From NCBI RefSeq assembly GCF_005280205.1, contig NZ_SUND01000023.1:1-64000 (forward strand): a stretch of DNA of 64,000 bases, read 5' to 3'. Positions 36,887 through 47,414 of this stretch are shown piece by piece. A model generated the notes under the pieces. It worked only from the letters and a program-made list of their open reading frames with translations, ran no database searches and was not told the origin of the DNA. How positions within the stretch are numbered: the first letter of the stretch is position 1; each line of letters starts with the position of its first letter. The DNA comes from Bacillus yapensis. GTDB lineage: Bacteria > Bacillota > Bacilli > Bacillales > Cytobacillaceae. The translations under genes and the position numbers were made by a program.

Positions 36887-37753
36887 TTACTCAGATTCTT
36901 CTAGATTATTTTTAGGCTTTCTTGTGAACGTTTCCAAATACCTATCGCTTTTAATGATCATTTCCGTTCGTTGTTGGTCCTTATATTCATTTTTTCTCAA
37001 ATTACCGAATACAAGAACATTCTTCCCTACCAGTTGTTTTTCCGTATAAGTGAACTCCTTCCAGTGCTTCTGGAAGATAACAATGGTGAAAGGTACTGAG
37101 TTTTCTTCTAGGGTGATGTACATAACCTTTTCTAACTTGATTAGTTTTGTCACCTTTCCATAAACAAAGTATCCGACGTTCTGAAGAATATTGTCATTCC
37201 ATAAAAGTTCATGGGCTTGCTCCTGGTTAACTACTAATTCAGATATGGGCACCTTTCTTCCTCCGCCGACATTTACTAGAATTGACGATAATATATCAGG
37301 TTCATATTCTGTAAGAAGCTTTACAACCCCTTTAACAGAGCTAATAGATTGAGGTGTCAGATTTTCATTTTTCAACTTCACTTCTTTTTTCTTTTTTTCG
37401 GTTTGCTCCCTCTCGGTTGTATTTTTCTCCTTATCTGGGTCTAACCCACTCATACTTAGTCGAATGACAATTTCTTTTACCCCTTTATTCAAAACTTCTG
37501 CCTGATACTCCTTTACTTTTGAAATTGTTTCAACAAGGTCCAGCCGTTGATAAAAACCACAATCAGACACATGTTTAGAATCTCCTTTTCCGGACGTCTT
37601 AAAATGTGCCACTCTCCCATCTTCAACTGCGTCAATGTAGATTAATGGAGCATTACAATTTTTATCGAGACAATATATCCTGGTCCCATGTGTAGATTCA
37701 TTGTATTCTGAAGCCGAAATAATTCCTCCGTTATGCAACTTCGCTGATAACAT
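36887..37753 (-). CDS. Hypothetical protein with CoiA-like zinc-binding N-terminus
   Basis: 288 residues. The N-terminal 60 residues have THGTRIYCLDKNCNAPLIY and a later DCGFYQRLDL, a Cys-rich pattern like the N-terminal zinc module of CoiA-type competence or nuclease proteins. A Lys/Glu-rich linker follows, then a beta-rich C-terminal half (VGYFVYGKVTKLIKLEKVMY, GKNVLVFGNLRKNEY) that looks OB-fold-like. It could be a single-strand DNA-binding plasmid protein (inference). A strong terminator-like hairpin stands just before its ribosome site. Confidence 0.6.
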   Translation of the reverse strand: MLSAKLHNGGIISASEYNESTHGTRIYCLDKNCNAPLIYIDAVEDGRVAHFKTSGKGDSKHVSDCGFYQRLDLVETISKVKEYQAEVLNKGVKEIVIRLSMSGLDPDKEKNTTEREQTEKKKKEVKLKNENLTPQSISSVKGVVKLLTEYEPDILSSILVNVGGGRKVPISELVVNQEQAHELLWNDNILQNVGYFVYGKVTKLIKLEKVMYITLEENSVPFTIVIFQKHWKEFTYTEKQLVGKNVLVFGNLRKNEYKDQQRTEMIIKSDRYLETFTRKPKNNLEESE

Positions 37754-37774
37754 ACCAATTCCCCTTTCCACATG

Positions 37775-37816
37775 AAAAAAGACGCACGTTCCCTAGAAAT
37801 TAAGGGAATGTGCGTC
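37775..37816 (-). terminator. Terminator-like hairpin immediately before the 37753 gene
   Basis: On the minus strand GACGCACATTCCCTT / AGGGAACGTGCGTC is followed by TTTTTT, ending about 22 bases before the start codon. Such a position suggests attenuation rather than the end of an upstream gene. Confidence 0.7.
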
Positions 37817-37912
37817 CTCCGCCACATTTCGAATATTTGTTATTAGTTATAATAAATTATAGCATGGTAGCTAATAACCTTTCAACCTGTATACGAGAGT
37901 TTAAAGGTTATT

Positions 37913-38275
37913 CTATAGCTTTGCAATTGAATTTATACCGATATTTTTAGCAGTTTCATTTAATGTTTCTGTATATTCAAATATTTTGTTTTGAAATTGA
38001 TTCACTATTTCATTTATATTTTGTTGAAAAAACTTGATTAGTTCTCCCATATCCTTCAGAGTATCACCCGACTTCTGAATACGAGCTTCTACAAACAAAT
38101 CATGGCCACCAATTGGTAGTTCAGTAAAGTCTTTTACCGTAATCAACGCATAATCCTCATTTGTTTCTACAAGGATCAACGCTGCTTTGTCTGTTTGTTG
38201 GATGATTTCTTGTGCCAATTTTGATGCTCCAAATACTTCTGTTATTTTTTGATTCAAAATTTCGTTGTTTAACAT
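37913..38275 (-). CDS. Hypothetical protein
   Basis: A 120-residue soluble protein (MLNNEILNQKITEVFGASKL; C-terminal helices with EIVNQFQNKIFEYTETLNET). GGAGGAATGAAC sets the start at this ATG. Likely a coiled-coil C-terminus. Unknown function. Confidence 0.6.
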   Translation of the reverse strand: MLNNEILNQKITEVFGASKLAQEIIQQTDKAALILVETNEDYALITVKDFTELPIGGHDLFVEARIQKSGDTLKDMGELIKFFQQNINEIVNQFQNKIFEYTETLNETAKNIGINSIAKL

Positions 38276-38431
38276 GTTCATTCCTCCAAGTGTGTGTTTT
38301 CATATATTTAAAGAAGTAGAGTTATTATAAAAGAGATAACTATACTACATTCTTCCTACTAATTTTAAAGCTTATTTCGATTTCCATATTTGCTGTACTT
38401 TGCAGCTTAATAAAGTTACTTCAATTTTCTT

Positions 38432-38662
38432 CTATTGCCTGTTTACTTTAGCCGCTGGACGTATAGTGCAATACTTCCATATTTCAAAGAACATTTTCTG
38501 AATAGAAATGAAGATTTCTCTATAGATCATTAGCAATATATTTTTTCCCTCTAGTAAGCTAAAAATAACAAGTATGGGAGAAAAACAGACGAAAATAATG
38601 ATGAATGGTACCAGTAGTCCTACACCAAATATCGTTAAAAATAACTTATTAAGTATTTTCAC
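38432..38662 (-). CDS. Small membrane protein
   Basis: 76 residues with one long hydrophobic hairpin (LFLTIFGVGLLVPFIIIFVC, FSPILVIFSLLEG) and a basic C-terminus. Unknown function. Confidence 0.5.
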   Translation of the reverse strand: MKILNKLFLTIFGVGLLVPFIIIFVCFSPILVIFSLLEGKNILLMIYREIFISIQKMFFEIWKYCTIRPAAKVNRQ

Positions 38663-38766
38663 TTTAATCGCTCCTTTGTAGGATATCGTTATTCATTCCA
38701 TTGAAAACTCTTTAACATTCCTTACGCCCCATAGCTACTCATAAGCCACAAGCTAATTGAGTTCTA

Positions 38767-38930
38767 TTAAATAGAATATTTCCTCCCAATTATAGTTCGT
38801 TCAGGATGTTCATAAAGATTGTCCAGCCACATGGAGTAATCGTAAGTTACTATGATGTCCGCGCCCGGACAACCTGCATGTAAACTATCTAACAAAACGG
38901 CCAACTCTCTGTGGTCCTTTTCTGTATAAT
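38767..38930 (-). pseudogene. DNA adenine methylase, C-terminal 52 residues (split by the potassium element)
   Basis: From 38925 the minus strand encodes TEKDHRELAVLLDSLHAGCP, GADIIVTYDYSMWLDNLYEH and PERTIIGRKYSI then stop, the normal C-terminus of D12-class adenine methylases. Joined in frame to the N-terminal piece at 53113-53940 across the 5-bp duplication it restores ...GKDIYHCYY-TEKDH..., giving a full methylase of about 328 residues. The two pieces are in the same orientation and in the right order. Confidence 0.88.
38926..38930. repeat. Target-site duplication, left copy (ATAAT)
   Basis: ATAAT directly precedes the element start at 38931 and recurs directly after its end at 53113-53117. 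Removing the element plus one copy restores the dam reading frame. Confidence 0.85.
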
Positions 38931-38976
38931 TATGACGTAAACCATAACTTTTCCCTTAAATAAAGCATAAAGTTTC
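38931..38976. repeat. Left end of the potassium element
   Basis: Terminal box TGACGTAAACCATAACTTTT, then a second box AAATAAAGCATAAAGTTTCC. The remainder to 39370 holds no recognisable gene. Confidence 0.75.
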
Positions 38977-39370
38977 CAGACTTAGAGCCACCTAATTTTA
39001 ATCGCACTCTTTAGCCAATTTTTCTATTCTCACTTCTTATCTTTTTATGAAATGGAGTTGCAGTAGCCATAAATAGATATTTTAGGAACGTTTATGATTT
39101 ATTTTTTTGATTATGGAAATTTTATGGTTTATTCTATTTTTGTGTCATATTCTGCTGTTCCTACACCCTTTTAAAAACTACTCTTTGCACTAATTTTTAC
39201 TTTTTAACAACCGCACCCACTTTAAATTCAAATAGAAAAACAATCCACCTGGATTTGGTAGCCCAATATGTATCTCTCTACTCTTTGTTTATGAAATTAC
39301 ATTTTGCATCTTAGCAACCACTCTTATCCTTAATGTTCTTCTAGTTCCTAATATAAACTTAAATAGCAGG

Positions 39371-40594
39371 CTAATCTCTTTTATCTGTAATCCTCATTTT
39401 TTTAATTAAGGGTGATATGGTCAATCCTTGGATTAATAAGGAAAACAATACCACACTGAATGTTAGAATTAGGATTTCCTCTCTCCCATCAAAGGTGCGT
39501 GGAAGACTTAATGCCAGAGCAATTGATAAACTGCCCTTTACTCCCCCCCAATTTAGAATCACTTTATATTTTTCCGAAAACCCTTTGAGCGGGGCAAGAC
39601 TTATATAGAGAGCGATTGTCCTCGAAATTAAGACTATTAGTATGGCAAGTGCAATGTATCCCCATTTTTCAGCAAGATGAACGTTTTTTATCTCCAGTCC
39701 AATCATCAAGAAAATTAAGCTATTTGCAAAAAATGTAATGGTATCAAAAAAAGAATCTATATTCATTTTGGTAGTTGAAGACATACCAATTTTCCTTCCG
39801 TAATTACCTAAAATTATCCCAGACACCACGATTGCAATGACACCTGATACATGGAAATGCTCAGCTACAAAGTAACTTCCAAAGAACATAAGAACTGAAA
39901 GTGCAATTTCTAAAGGGTAATCATCATAAATTCTGACTATCTGCGAAAAAATGAAACCTGACACACCACCGATAATAATTCCACCAATGCTAAATTTTAA
40001 GAACAACAATAGCCCTTGAGAAAGGCCGACAATCCCCATATCTAAATATGAAATGAGAAATACAGTAGATATTTGGAATAGTACAACAGATACTCCATCA
40101 TTAAAAAGTGACTCTCCTTCAATTATTGTTACTAGTTTTTTGGGTACCCCTAGTGATTTGAAAATTGAAATGACACTGATTGGATCCGTTGCACTCATTA
40201 AAGAAGCAAATGTAAAAGCTGCGACAATAGGAAGACCGATGAGGTAATACGCTCCTAAACCAATTAGAAGGAATGATAATAGTGTGCCTCCGATTGCTAA
40301 GGCAATTATTGGCTTTTTTTCTTCCCTTAATTGTGAAAACGGTAGTTTTAAGGAAGCGTCTCCTAATAAAATCGGTAAGAATAATGATATGATAATAACC
40401 TGAAAAACGTCAGATTGTACTATAAACTGTTCGGCCTCATCTAAGTAAGGTATTTCAGTTAGACCTAAGATCAGACCTACTATCACCAGCGCTATCGAAT
40501 ATGGCCGCTTTAACAATTTTGCAATCGCAATAACCGCTAATGAAATCACCAAAAGAACAAGTATTTGAATAAATGTTTCATTGAAATGGTGCAT
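39371..40594 (-). CDS. CPA1-family Na+(K+)/H+ antiporter (NhaP-like)
   Basis: 407 residues, about 12 membrane helices. Key CPA1 motifs: SATDPISVISIFKSLGVPKK (ion-site Asp), ESLFNDGVSVVLFQ (Glu and Asn-Asp pair) and GGVKGSLSIALALSLP. It exports Na+ or K+ for H+. The ATG after GGAGAAATCTT is preferred. It is on the same strand as the ktr and kdp genes, separated from them by a terminator at 40719-40756, so it likely has its own promoter. Confidence 0.92.
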   Translation of the reverse strand: MHHFNETFIQILVLLVISLAVIAIAKLLKRPYSIALVIVGLILGLTEIPYLDEAEQFIVQSDVFQVIIISLFLPILLGDASLKLPFSQLREEKKPIIALAIGGTLLSFLLIGLGAYYLIGLPIVAAFTFASLMSATDPISVISIFKSLGVPKKLVTIIEGESLFNDGVSVVLFQISTVFLISYLDMGIVGLSQGLLLFLKFSIGGIIIGGVSGFIFSQIVRIYDDYPLEIALSVLMFFGSYFVAEHFHVSGVIAIVVSGIILGNYGRKIGMSSTTKMNIDSFFDTITFFANSLIFLMIGLEIKNVHLAEKWGYIALAILIVLISRTIALYISLAPLKGFSEKYKVILNWGGVKGSLSIALALSLPRTFDGREEILILTFSVVLFSLLIQGLTISPLIKKMRITDKRD

Positions 40595-40718
40595 AAGATT
40601 TCTCCTTACCATTATTTAAGTTCGATTTTTATGATGTACAAACTCTACAATTATTTTCTTCGTCCCGTTTATTAATATACGAATCGATTTACTAGAAGAA
40701 TGTCTCCTTTATATAGAA

Positions 40719-40757
40719 AGTAAGTGCGGTAATCCTATAAGGATCACCGCACTTACT
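40719..40757 (-). terminator. Terminator after the ktrB-like gene
   Basis: Perfect arms AGTAAGTGCGGT and ACCGCACTTACT on the minus strand, 55 bases past the stop. Confidence 0.85.
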
Positions 40758-40811
40758 CATACCTTTTTATTCCCCTGTTTAACATAACTAATTTTACTCC
40801 AAAAAATAGCT

Positions 40812-42182
40812 TTATCCTATCATAATCTTCTCTTCGACATACTTAAAAGGCTGTTTTTTGGTTGCTCTTGCCAATGCAAAGGCGATAGTAAGTGGCCCCA
40901 CTCTTCCAATAAACATCATGAAAGAAATTAGCACTTTCCCTGCTGGACTTAACTCTGGAGTCAGTCCTAGAGACATTCCTACAGTTCCAAATGCTGAAAT
41001 AACCTCAAATAATAGAACATTGAGAGGAGCATCCTCCGTGATTGTTAATATAAACAATATAAAAAATACAAGTGCAGTAGAATAAACAGTAATTGAAAAT
41101 GCTCTAAAAACTAAATCATTTGGCAAACGTCTTCCCATTACATTTACTTCATCTCTTCCCCTAATTAGTGTCCATACAGCAAGTACAATAATTACAAATG
41201 TCGTCACCTTGATACCTCCTGCTGTCCCCCCTGACCCACCTCCTATAAACATAAGAAGCATTGTAACAAATTGGGAACTTAGGGTCATATCAGCCGTATT
41301 CAATGAATTAAAACCTGCAGTCCTCGGAACTACACCATGGAAGTAAGCTCCTAATATTTTGTCTTTTAGCGCTAAGCTTCCTAAAGTACCTGGGTTATCG
41401 TATTCCAAAATTAATATAATAATCGTAGCTAGAACATTCAAAATCAATGTAATTAATAATACTAATTTCGAATGAAGAGAGAGTTTTTTCAATGATTTTT
41501 TCTTTACTAAATCCAATATTACTGTATAACCTATTCCACCAATAATTAATAGTGAACTAAGGGTTAAAATGACTGTTACATCCCCTACGTAACCGGTCAT
41601 GCTACTAAATCCACCCATAAGATCAAACCCGGCATTATTAAAAGCCGAAACAGAATGAAATAGACCATAAAAAAGGGCTTTGGGAAATCCAAAATCTGAT
41701 ATCCAACGGAAGGATAGAACCACCGCTCCAATTAATTCAAGTAATAGAGTAAAACCTACTACGAATTTTACTAGTCTAACCATTCCTTCTAGCGAGAGCT
41801 GATTAAGCGATTCTTGGATCATGAGCCTGCCCTTTAGGCCAATATTTTTCCCAAGAAACAAAGCTATTAGAATTCCGACTGTCATAAAACCAAGCCCTCC
41901 AATTTGGATGAGAACCATTATGACAATTTGACCAAACATAGTAAATGTCGTATGTGTATCAACAACTACTAATCCGGTCACACAAACCGCTGAAGTTGCT
42001 TCAAACAAGGCATCAATAAATGACAGATAGTGTCTATCCTTTGTGGAAAATGGAAGCATAAGCAATAATGTACCCACAAAAATAAGACCCAAAAATCCTA
42101 ATGTCAAAGTTTGAGCAGGGTTAATTTTAATCCACTGATTTTCAAACTCGATTGATTTGAATTTTTTGAAACTTTTATTCAT
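40812..42182 (-). CDS. ktrB: TrkH/KtrB-family potassium channel subunit
   Basis: 456 residues with four membrane-pore-membrane repeats; selectivity-filter-type turns include AVCVTGLVVVDT, VSAFNNAGFDLMG, GVVPRTAGFNSL and VISAFGTVGMSLGL, each with the conserved Gly. This is the K+-translocating subunit of Ktr systems, Na+-coupled and gated by a KtrA-type ring. It is just downstream of the RCK gene (43-base gap), forming a ktrAB-like pair. The symbol could equally be ktrD. Confidence 0.92.
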   Translation of the reverse strand: MNKSFKKFKSIEFENQWIKINPAQTLTLGFLGLIFVGTLLLMLPFSTKDRHYLSFIDALFEATSAVCVTGLVVVDTHTTFTMFGQIVIMVLIQIGGLGFMTVGILIALFLGKNIGLKGRLMIQESLNQLSLEGMVRLVKFVVGFTLLLELIGAVVLSFRWISDFGFPKALFYGLFHSVSAFNNAGFDLMGGFSSMTGYVGDVTVILTLSSLLIIGGIGYTVILDLVKKKSLKKLSLHSKLVLLITLILNVLATIIILILEYDNPGTLGSLALKDKILGAYFHGVVPRTAGFNSLNTADMTLSSQFVTMLLMFIGGGSGGTAGGIKVTTFVIIVLAVWTLIRGRDEVNVMGRRLPNDLVFRAFSITVYSTALVFFILFILTITEDAPLNVLLFEVISAFGTVGMSLGLTPELSPAGKVLISFMMFIGRVGPLTIAFALARATKKQPFKYVEEKIMIG

Positions 42183-42225
42183 ATTTGTATCTCCTAACTT
42201 ATATGTAGATATTGCAGTTTATAGT

Positions 42226-42882
42226 CTATACACCTTCTTCTTCAAATCTTCTAATGTCATCGTTATGTCCAATGACGATCAAGATGTCCCCTTCAAGAAT
42301 TTTATCTTCAGCTGCCGGAGATATCATAACTTGTTTTCCTCTTTTAATAGCTACTATCATACATCCAAATCTAGCCCTTATATCTAACTCAAGCAATGTC
42401 TTAACATGAATTCGATCTGTAGCAACAATTTCAATTATACTGTGGTCTTTGGATAACTCAATATAATCAATAATTTTTTCTGAAACAATATAGTGTGCAA
42501 TCCTCTTTGCCATATCCCTTTCAGGATGAATAATTCGATTAACACCAATTTTCTCAAGCACCTTATGGTGATAGTCATTTTGCGCTTTTGTCCAAACCTG
42601 CTTAACTCCCATTTCTTTTAACATTAAAGATGTTAGAATACTTGCCTCAATATCATCACCAAATGATACAAAAACGTGATCGAAATTTCGAATACCAAGT
42701 TGTTTTAAGGCATTTTCATCAATTGCATTTACTTGAAGACTATGTGTAGCATATTCAATCACGTCATTTACTTTCTCTATGTCCTTATCGATAGCAAGTA
42801 CTTCTACCCCTAATTCGTAAAATTCTTTTACAATACTACCTCCAAATCGTCCCAAACCAAATACAGCAAATTGTTTTTTCAA
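42226..42882 (-). CDS. ktrA: KtrA/KtrC-type RCK regulatory subunit
   Basis: 218 residues: RCK_N Rossmann domain (AVFGLGRFGGSIVKEFYELG, nucleotide-binding GxGxFG; acidic DKD end of the second strand) and an RCK_C domain (about 140-218; VEIVATDRIHVKTLLELDIR region, MISPAAEDKILEGDILIVIG). In known systems ATP/ADP binds the N-domain and c-di-AMP the C-domain to close the channel. The partner ktrB is next. Confidence 0.92.
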   Translation of the reverse strand: MKKQFAVFGLGRFGGSIVKEFYELGVEVLAIDKDIEKVNDVIEYATHSLQVNAIDENALKQLGIRNFDHVFVSFGDDIEASILTSLMLKEMGVKQVWTKAQNDYHHKVLEKIGVNRIIHPERDMAKRIAHYIVSEKIIDYIELSKDHSIIEIVATDRIHVKTLLELDIRARFGCMIVAIKRGKQVMISPAAEDKILEGDILIVIGHNDDIRRFEEEGV

Positions 42883-43026
42883 TGACAGCTCATCCTTTCA
42901 AAATAGAGGACCTTATTGTTTGTAGTGAAGACTTAAATAAGTCCGCAAAGTCAGATCAGAAGTTCTCTTTATTTTTTCCATCATTAGTAAAACAATTCAC
43001 TCCCTTCAGAGGGACATCTCTATAGC

Positions 43027-43467
43027 TTAGGACTTTGTTTTGTGATATTCTTTCTGATTCAAGACCTTAAATAATTGGTTGGCACAGTACTCAATAATCT
43101 CTCTTCTTCTGATAATGCCTATGAAAATACCATTATCGTCAACTACAGGTACAAAGTTTTGTTCTTTTGCTCTTGCAATTATTGCCTCCATTTCTTCATT
43201 AACAGAAATCGGTTCATTTTTGACATGGAGAGGTATTTCTGAAAGCATAATTTGATCGGTATTTCTAAAATTTAGATCCGGTGTATTTTTTAGCTTCCAC
43301 AATAAATCCCCTTCCGTTAAAGTACCAATATACTTTCCATCATGATCGATAATAGGAATCGCCGAATACCTATGGTATTCCATTTTTTCTAATGCTTGTC
43401 TCATTGTCCTATTAAAGTTTAAGTAAACTACTTCTGATTTCGGTAAAAGAAAAAATGCAATATTCAT
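43027..43467 (-). CDS. Tandem CBS-domain protein, kdp-linked
   Basis: 146 residues with two CBS motifs (RYSAIPIIDHDGKYIGTLTE and QNFVPVVDDNGIFIGIIRRR). CBS pairs bind adenosine nucleotides, including c-di-AMP in some Firmicute proteins. Its ATG overlaps the kdpD stop (TAATG), so it is translated with the kdp operon and probably senses nucleotide state for potassium uptake (inference). Confidence 0.88.
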   Translation of the reverse strand: MNIAFFLLPKSEVVYLNFNRTMRQALEKMEYHRYSAIPIIDHDGKYIGTLTEGDLLWKLKNTPDLNFRNTDQIMLSEIPLHVKNEPISVNEEMEAIIARAKEQNFVPVVDDNGIFIGIIRRREIIEYCANQLFKVLNQKEYHKTKS

Positions 43468-44624
43468 TATTGTACACTCCTTCCATCTGCCACTATATGA
43501 ATATCAATGTTTGACGTCTTTCTCATAATTGTATTTACAATTGAGCCTTTTTTTATTTCTTCCCATCTTGTTCTTGCCGATTGTCCTAAAAGGATTTGAG
43601 TAATAAAATGTCGCTTTGCCACTTCAATAATGACATCTGAAGGTTTCCTATTATTTTGTTGCTCAAGAATAAAGCTTGCATGAAATTGTTTTGCAAGCTC
43701 CTGCCATTGTTCGATTTTCCGTTTTTTCTCCAGTGAAAAGTGCTCTGGGTTTTCACTTGTAACATTAAGAATATATAGCTCTGCTTTCAAACGATTGGCC
43801 ATTCGCCAACCTCTTCTAATCAACTTTTCAGCTGTTGGTCCATAATGGACACATACGAGTATTTTTTCATGGATTCCGATTGGACCATCCAGTAATTTTC
43901 CGCTTGTTTGTTCAATTTTTTCATCAACTTCGTTGGCAATCTCTCGGAGAGCTAGTTCTCGAAGCGCAGCAAGATTAGTGGTCGTGAAAAAATTACGCAA
44001 GCTTTGCTCGATTTTATTGCTCGAATAGATTTTCCCCTCCGCCAGGCGTTTCCTTAAAGCTTCAGGTGTAACATCAATTAATTGGAGTTCATTAGCCTTT
44101 TGTAAAAAGGTATCAGGTACTCTTTCTCTTACAACAATTCCCGTAATTTGTTGGACGATATCATTTACACTTTCAATATGTTGAATATTCATAGCAGACA
44201 TCACATCGATTCCTGCCTCTAATATTTCTTCTACATCCATGTATCTTTTGGGATGGTTAGAACCAGGAATATTCGTATGAGCAAGCTCGTCTACAATGAC
44301 GAAATCAGGTTTTCGCTGAATAATTGCGTCAACATCTACTTCATAAAATGATTTTCCTTTGTATATAATTTCTTTTAATGGGATAATCTCTAAATCTTTT
44401 ATTAAGGCTTCTGTGTCTTTTCGCTTATGGGCTTCAATAAAGGCGATGACTACATCGTTGCCTTCAGAGCGTAAATCATGGGCTTCCTGAAGCATTTTAT
44501 AGGATTTACCAACCCCAGGTGCTGCTCCTATATATAGTTTTAGTTTTCCTCTTTTTGACTCACCTATATCACGCAGGTATTCCTCCGGAGTTTTTCTACG
44601 AAAATAAGGGTGATTGTCAGCCAT
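43467..44624 (-). CDS. kdpD: Short KdpD: N-terminal KdpD and Usp domains without histidine kinase
   Basis: 385 residues: KdpD N-domain with Walker-type GAAPGVGKSYKMLQEAHDLR and VIVDELAHTNIPGSNHPKRY, then a Usp-like domain (KILVCVHYGPTAEKLIRRGW). Full KdpD is about 900 residues with membrane helices and a kinase; these are absent and no kdpE is nearby. Short KdpD proteins are known in other Bacillus kdp operons. GGAGGTGCT precedes the start. In S. aureus the Usp domain of KdpD binds c-di-AMP, so a second sensing role is possible. Confidence 0.9.
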   Translation of the reverse strand: MADNHPYFRRKTPEEYLRDIGESKRGKLKLYIGAAPGVGKSYKMLQEAHDLRSEGNDVVIAFIEAHKRKDTEALIKDLEIIPLKEIIYKGKSFYEVDVDAIIQRKPDFVIVDELAHTNIPGSNHPKRYMDVEEILEAGIDVMSAMNIQHIESVNDIVQQITGIVVRERVPDTFLQKANELQLIDVTPEALRKRLAEGKIYSSNKIEQSLRNFFTTTNLAALRELALREIANEVDEKIEQTSGKLLDGPIGIHEKILVCVHYGPTAEKLIRRGWRMANRLKAELYILNVTSENPEHFSLEKKRKIEQWQELAKQFHASFILEQQNNRKPSDVIIEVAKRHFITQILLGQSARTRWEEIKKGSIVNTIMRKTSNIDIHIVADGRSVQ

Positions 44625-44675
44625 CCATAGCACCTCCAGCATGAAGACCCCGACGAAGAGTCGAGGTATCTCCTA

Positions 44676-45257
44676 TTACTCAGCCATATTCTTTAATTCT
44701 AAGTTAAGTGTTAAAACATTCACTCGTTCCTCACCAAATAAACCTAATTCTCTTCCTTCTATATACATCGAGATTAGTTTATTTAGCTGTTCTACTGATA
44801 TCCCGGTTATGCTAGAAATTCTTTTTACTTGAGCATAAGCTGCTGCCGGACTAATATGTGGATCAAGTCCTGACCCTGAGTTAGATAAAAGGTCGATTGG
44901 AACATCAGATATCGGTGTATCTGGATTGTTTTCCTTCCAGGCCTCTATCGATTCCTTTGTACGATTAATCATATCCTCGTTTGATGGAGCATAGTTATTT
45001 GATCCTGAGCTTGCACCATCGTAATCGATACTTGATACCCTTCCGTGAAAATATGCTGGATCTGTAAAACTTTGACCAATCAATTTAGAGCCAATAATCT
45101 CATTTTCCTCACTATATATCAAACTGCCATCTGCTTTATCAGGCATAATTGCTTGTGCAATTCCTGTTACTGTTAGAGGATACGTTAATCCACATAAAAC
45201 CATGATAAGAAAACTAGTTCGTATGATCGGACCGAACATTTTTTGTTTTTCTTCCAT
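44676..45257 (-). CDS. kdpC: Potassium-transporting ATPase subunit C
   Basis: 193 residues with one N-terminal membrane helix ([20 protein letters not shown]) and the KdpC motifs [40 protein letters not shown] and [14 protein letters not shown]. It stabilises the KdpFABC complex and raises ATP affinity. Its stop and the kdpD start are 51 bases apart. Confidence 0.96.
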   Translation of the reverse strand: MEEKQKMFGPIIRTSFLIMVLCGLTYPLTVTGIAQAIMPDKADGSLIYSEENEIIGSKLIGQSFTDPAYFHGRVSSIDYDGASSGSNNYAPSNEDMINRTKESIEAWKENNPDTPISDVPIDLLSNSGSGLDPHISPAAAYAQVKRISSITGISVEQLNKLISMYIEGRELGLFGEERVNVLTLNLELKNMAE

Positions 45258-45281
45258 TAAATATTACCTCTTTTCTACTCT

Positions 45282-47399
45282 TTATATGAATAATCCAACC
45301 ATAAGATCAATGAGTTTAATCCCGATAAATGGAACAAGCATTCCACCTAATCCATAAATAGTTAGATTTCTACGTAATAACGCATTTGACTTCATTGGTT
45401 TATAGGTAACACCCTTCATTGCCAACGGAATCAGCAATGGAATAATGAGAGCATTAAAGATTAATGCAGAGAGAATTGCTGACATTGGCGAATCCAAACG
45501 CATGATATTTAATACACCCATTTCTGGTATAGCAATCATAAACATTGCTGGGATAATGGCGAAATATTTGGCAATGTCGTTAGCGATACTAAAAGTCGTT
45601 AATGCTCCACGTGTCATTAATAACTGCTTCCCAATCGATACAACCTCAATGATTTTCGTAGGATTAGAGTCAAGATCTACCATATTAGCCGCTTCCTTCG
45701 CCGCAGTTGTGCCACTATTCATCGCTAATCCGACATCTGCTTGTGCCAAAGCTGGCGCATCATTCGTACCATCACCCGTCATGGCAACAAGTTTCCCTTG
45801 CGACTGTTCATATTTAATCACTTCGATCTTATCTTCCGGTTTACACTCTGCAATAAATTCATCTACACCAGCTTCTTTTGCAATCGTTGCAGCTGTGAGT
45901 GGGTTATCACCGGTACACATAACCGTTTTGATCCCCATTTGCCGTAATTGTTCAAAACGCTCTCTCATACCTGGCTTAACGGTATCCTTTAAATAGATTA
46001 AACCATAGATTTTATTTTCACAGGCTACAGACAGTGGCGTTCCTCCTTCCTTAGCAATCATATTTGCTTTTTCATCTAAATCCTTTGGAATACTTCCACC
46101 TTTGGCAATGACCCATTGTTTCACTGCATCTACTGCACCTTTTCGAACCTGTAGACCATTTTTTAAATCCATCCCACTCATGCGTGTTTCTGCTTTAAAT
46201 TCAATAAACTGTCCATCTGCCGCAACTTGGTCATCATATTTTAATCCCTTTTGCTTCATTAATACTAAAACAGAGCGGCCTTCTGGCGTCTCATCTTTTA
46301 TTGAACTAATAGCTGTCCATTGAACAAGATCCTGGATTTTTTCATCTCCTACAGGAATGAACTCACTTGCCATCCGGTTCCCAAATGTAATAGTACCTGT
46401 TTTATCGAGAATAATCGTATTAATATCTCCAGCCGCTTCTACTGCTTTTCCCGACATCGCAAGGACATTGAATTGTGTCACACGGTCCATACCAGCGATT
46501 CCGATCGCTGATAATAATCCACCAATCGTCGTTGGAATTAAGCAAACCAACAATGCGATTAATACAGGGATTTCCAAGCTAAATCCCAGGTATTTTGTAA
46601 AAAACGGTAATGTTACCACAACAATCATAAAAATAAGCGTTAAGCTTGTTAAAACTGTATTTAGCGCAATTTCATTAGGCGTCTTTTGACGTTCCGCTCC
46701 TTCAACAAGTGAAATCATTCGATCAAGAAATGATTCACCCGGATCACTAGTGATTCGAACTTTAATACTATCACTCACAACTCTTGTACCGCCTGTAACT
46801 GAGTTGAAGTCTCCACCTGCTTCCTTAATGACTGGTGCAGATTCACCAGTGATTGCAGATTCATCTACAGATGCTAATCCTTCGATTACCTGACCATCAC
46901 CAGGAATCATTTCACCTTGCGTAACAAGGACAATGTCTCCTTTTCGTAGATTTGTAGAAGGTACTACTTCAATTTCTCCGTTTGGCATAAATCTGTTTGC
47001 CATAATATCTTTTTTGGAATTCTTTAATGAATCTGCTTGCGCCTTCCCTCGCCCTTCAGCAATCGCTTCTGCAAAATTTGCAAATAATACTGTAAAAAGA
47101 AGAATAAAGGTTACCGTGATATTAAACCAAGGTGCGATCTGACTAGCCCCAAATGCATCAGGCGCAAATGAGAGTATAAGTGTAATCAAAAACCCTATTT
47201 CCACAACAAACATGATTGGGTTTTTGATCATTTTTCTCGGATCGAGCTTTAGAAAGGATTCTTTTAACGCTTGTTTCACCATCGCATTATTCATCGTTTT
47301 ATTACTTCCACCTTTTTTATTAGGTTGATTGTATGAGAGATTACTCAAACTCCTATTTTGAGGGAAATCATTTCCATTTTCCCTTTGTAAATTACTCAT
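45282..47399 (-). CDS. kdpB: Potassium-transporting P-type ATPase subunit B
   Basis: 705 residues. P-type ATPase hallmarks: [14 protein letters not shown] (phosphorylated Asp), the TGES actuator motif in [18 protein letters not shown], and [20 protein letters not shown]. It has a longer charged N-terminus than E. coli KdpB (Asn/Ser-rich first 35 residues). It is the catalytic subunit of the high-affinity K+ pump. Confidence 0.97.
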   Translation of the reverse strand: MSNLQRENGNDFPQNRSLSNLSYNQPNKKGGSNKTMNNAMVKQALKESFLKLDPRKMIKNPIMFVVEIGFLITLILSFAPDAFGASQIAPWFNITVTFILLFTVLFANFAEAIAEGRGKAQADSLKNSKKDIMANRFMPNGEIEVVPSTNLRKGDIVLVTQGEMIPGDGQVIEGLASVDESAITGESAPVIKEAGGDFNSVTGGTRVVSDSIKVRITSDPGESFLDRMISLVEGAERQKTPNEIALNTVLTSLTLIFMIVVVTLPFFTKYLGFSLEIPVLIALLVCLIPTTIGGLLSAIGIAGMDRVTQFNVLAMSGKAVEAAGDINTIILDKTGTITFGNRMASEFIPVGDEKIQDLVQWTAISSIKDETPEGRSVLVLMKQKGLKYDDQVAADGQFIEFKAETRMSGMDLKNGLQVRKGAVDAVKQWVIAKGGSIPKDLDEKANMIAKEGGTPLSVACENKIYGLIYLKDTVKPGMRERFEQLRQMGIKTVMCTGDNPLTAATIAKEAGVDEFIAECKPEDKIEVIKYEQSQGKLVAMTGDGTNDAPALAQADVGLAMNSGTTAAKEAANMVDLDSNPTKIIEVVSIGKQLLMTRGALTTFSIANDIAKYFAIIPAMFMIAIPEMGVLNIMRLDSPMSAILSALIFNALIIPLLIPLAMKGVTYKPMKSNALLRRNLTIYGLGGMLVPFIGIKLIDLMVGLFI

Positions 47400-47414
47400 A
47401 AGATTGCCTCCAAT

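Noticed and set aside
38941..39000. Continuous coding from the dam C-terminal piece into upstream DNA
   Set aside because: A TAA stands in frame just upstream, and the sequence there is the terminal repeat of the potassium element, so the coding part begins at the duplication.
45445..45996. Long plus-strand open frame opposite kdpB
   Set aside because: Antisense shadow of a well-conserved gene; low-complexity translation and no ribosome site.
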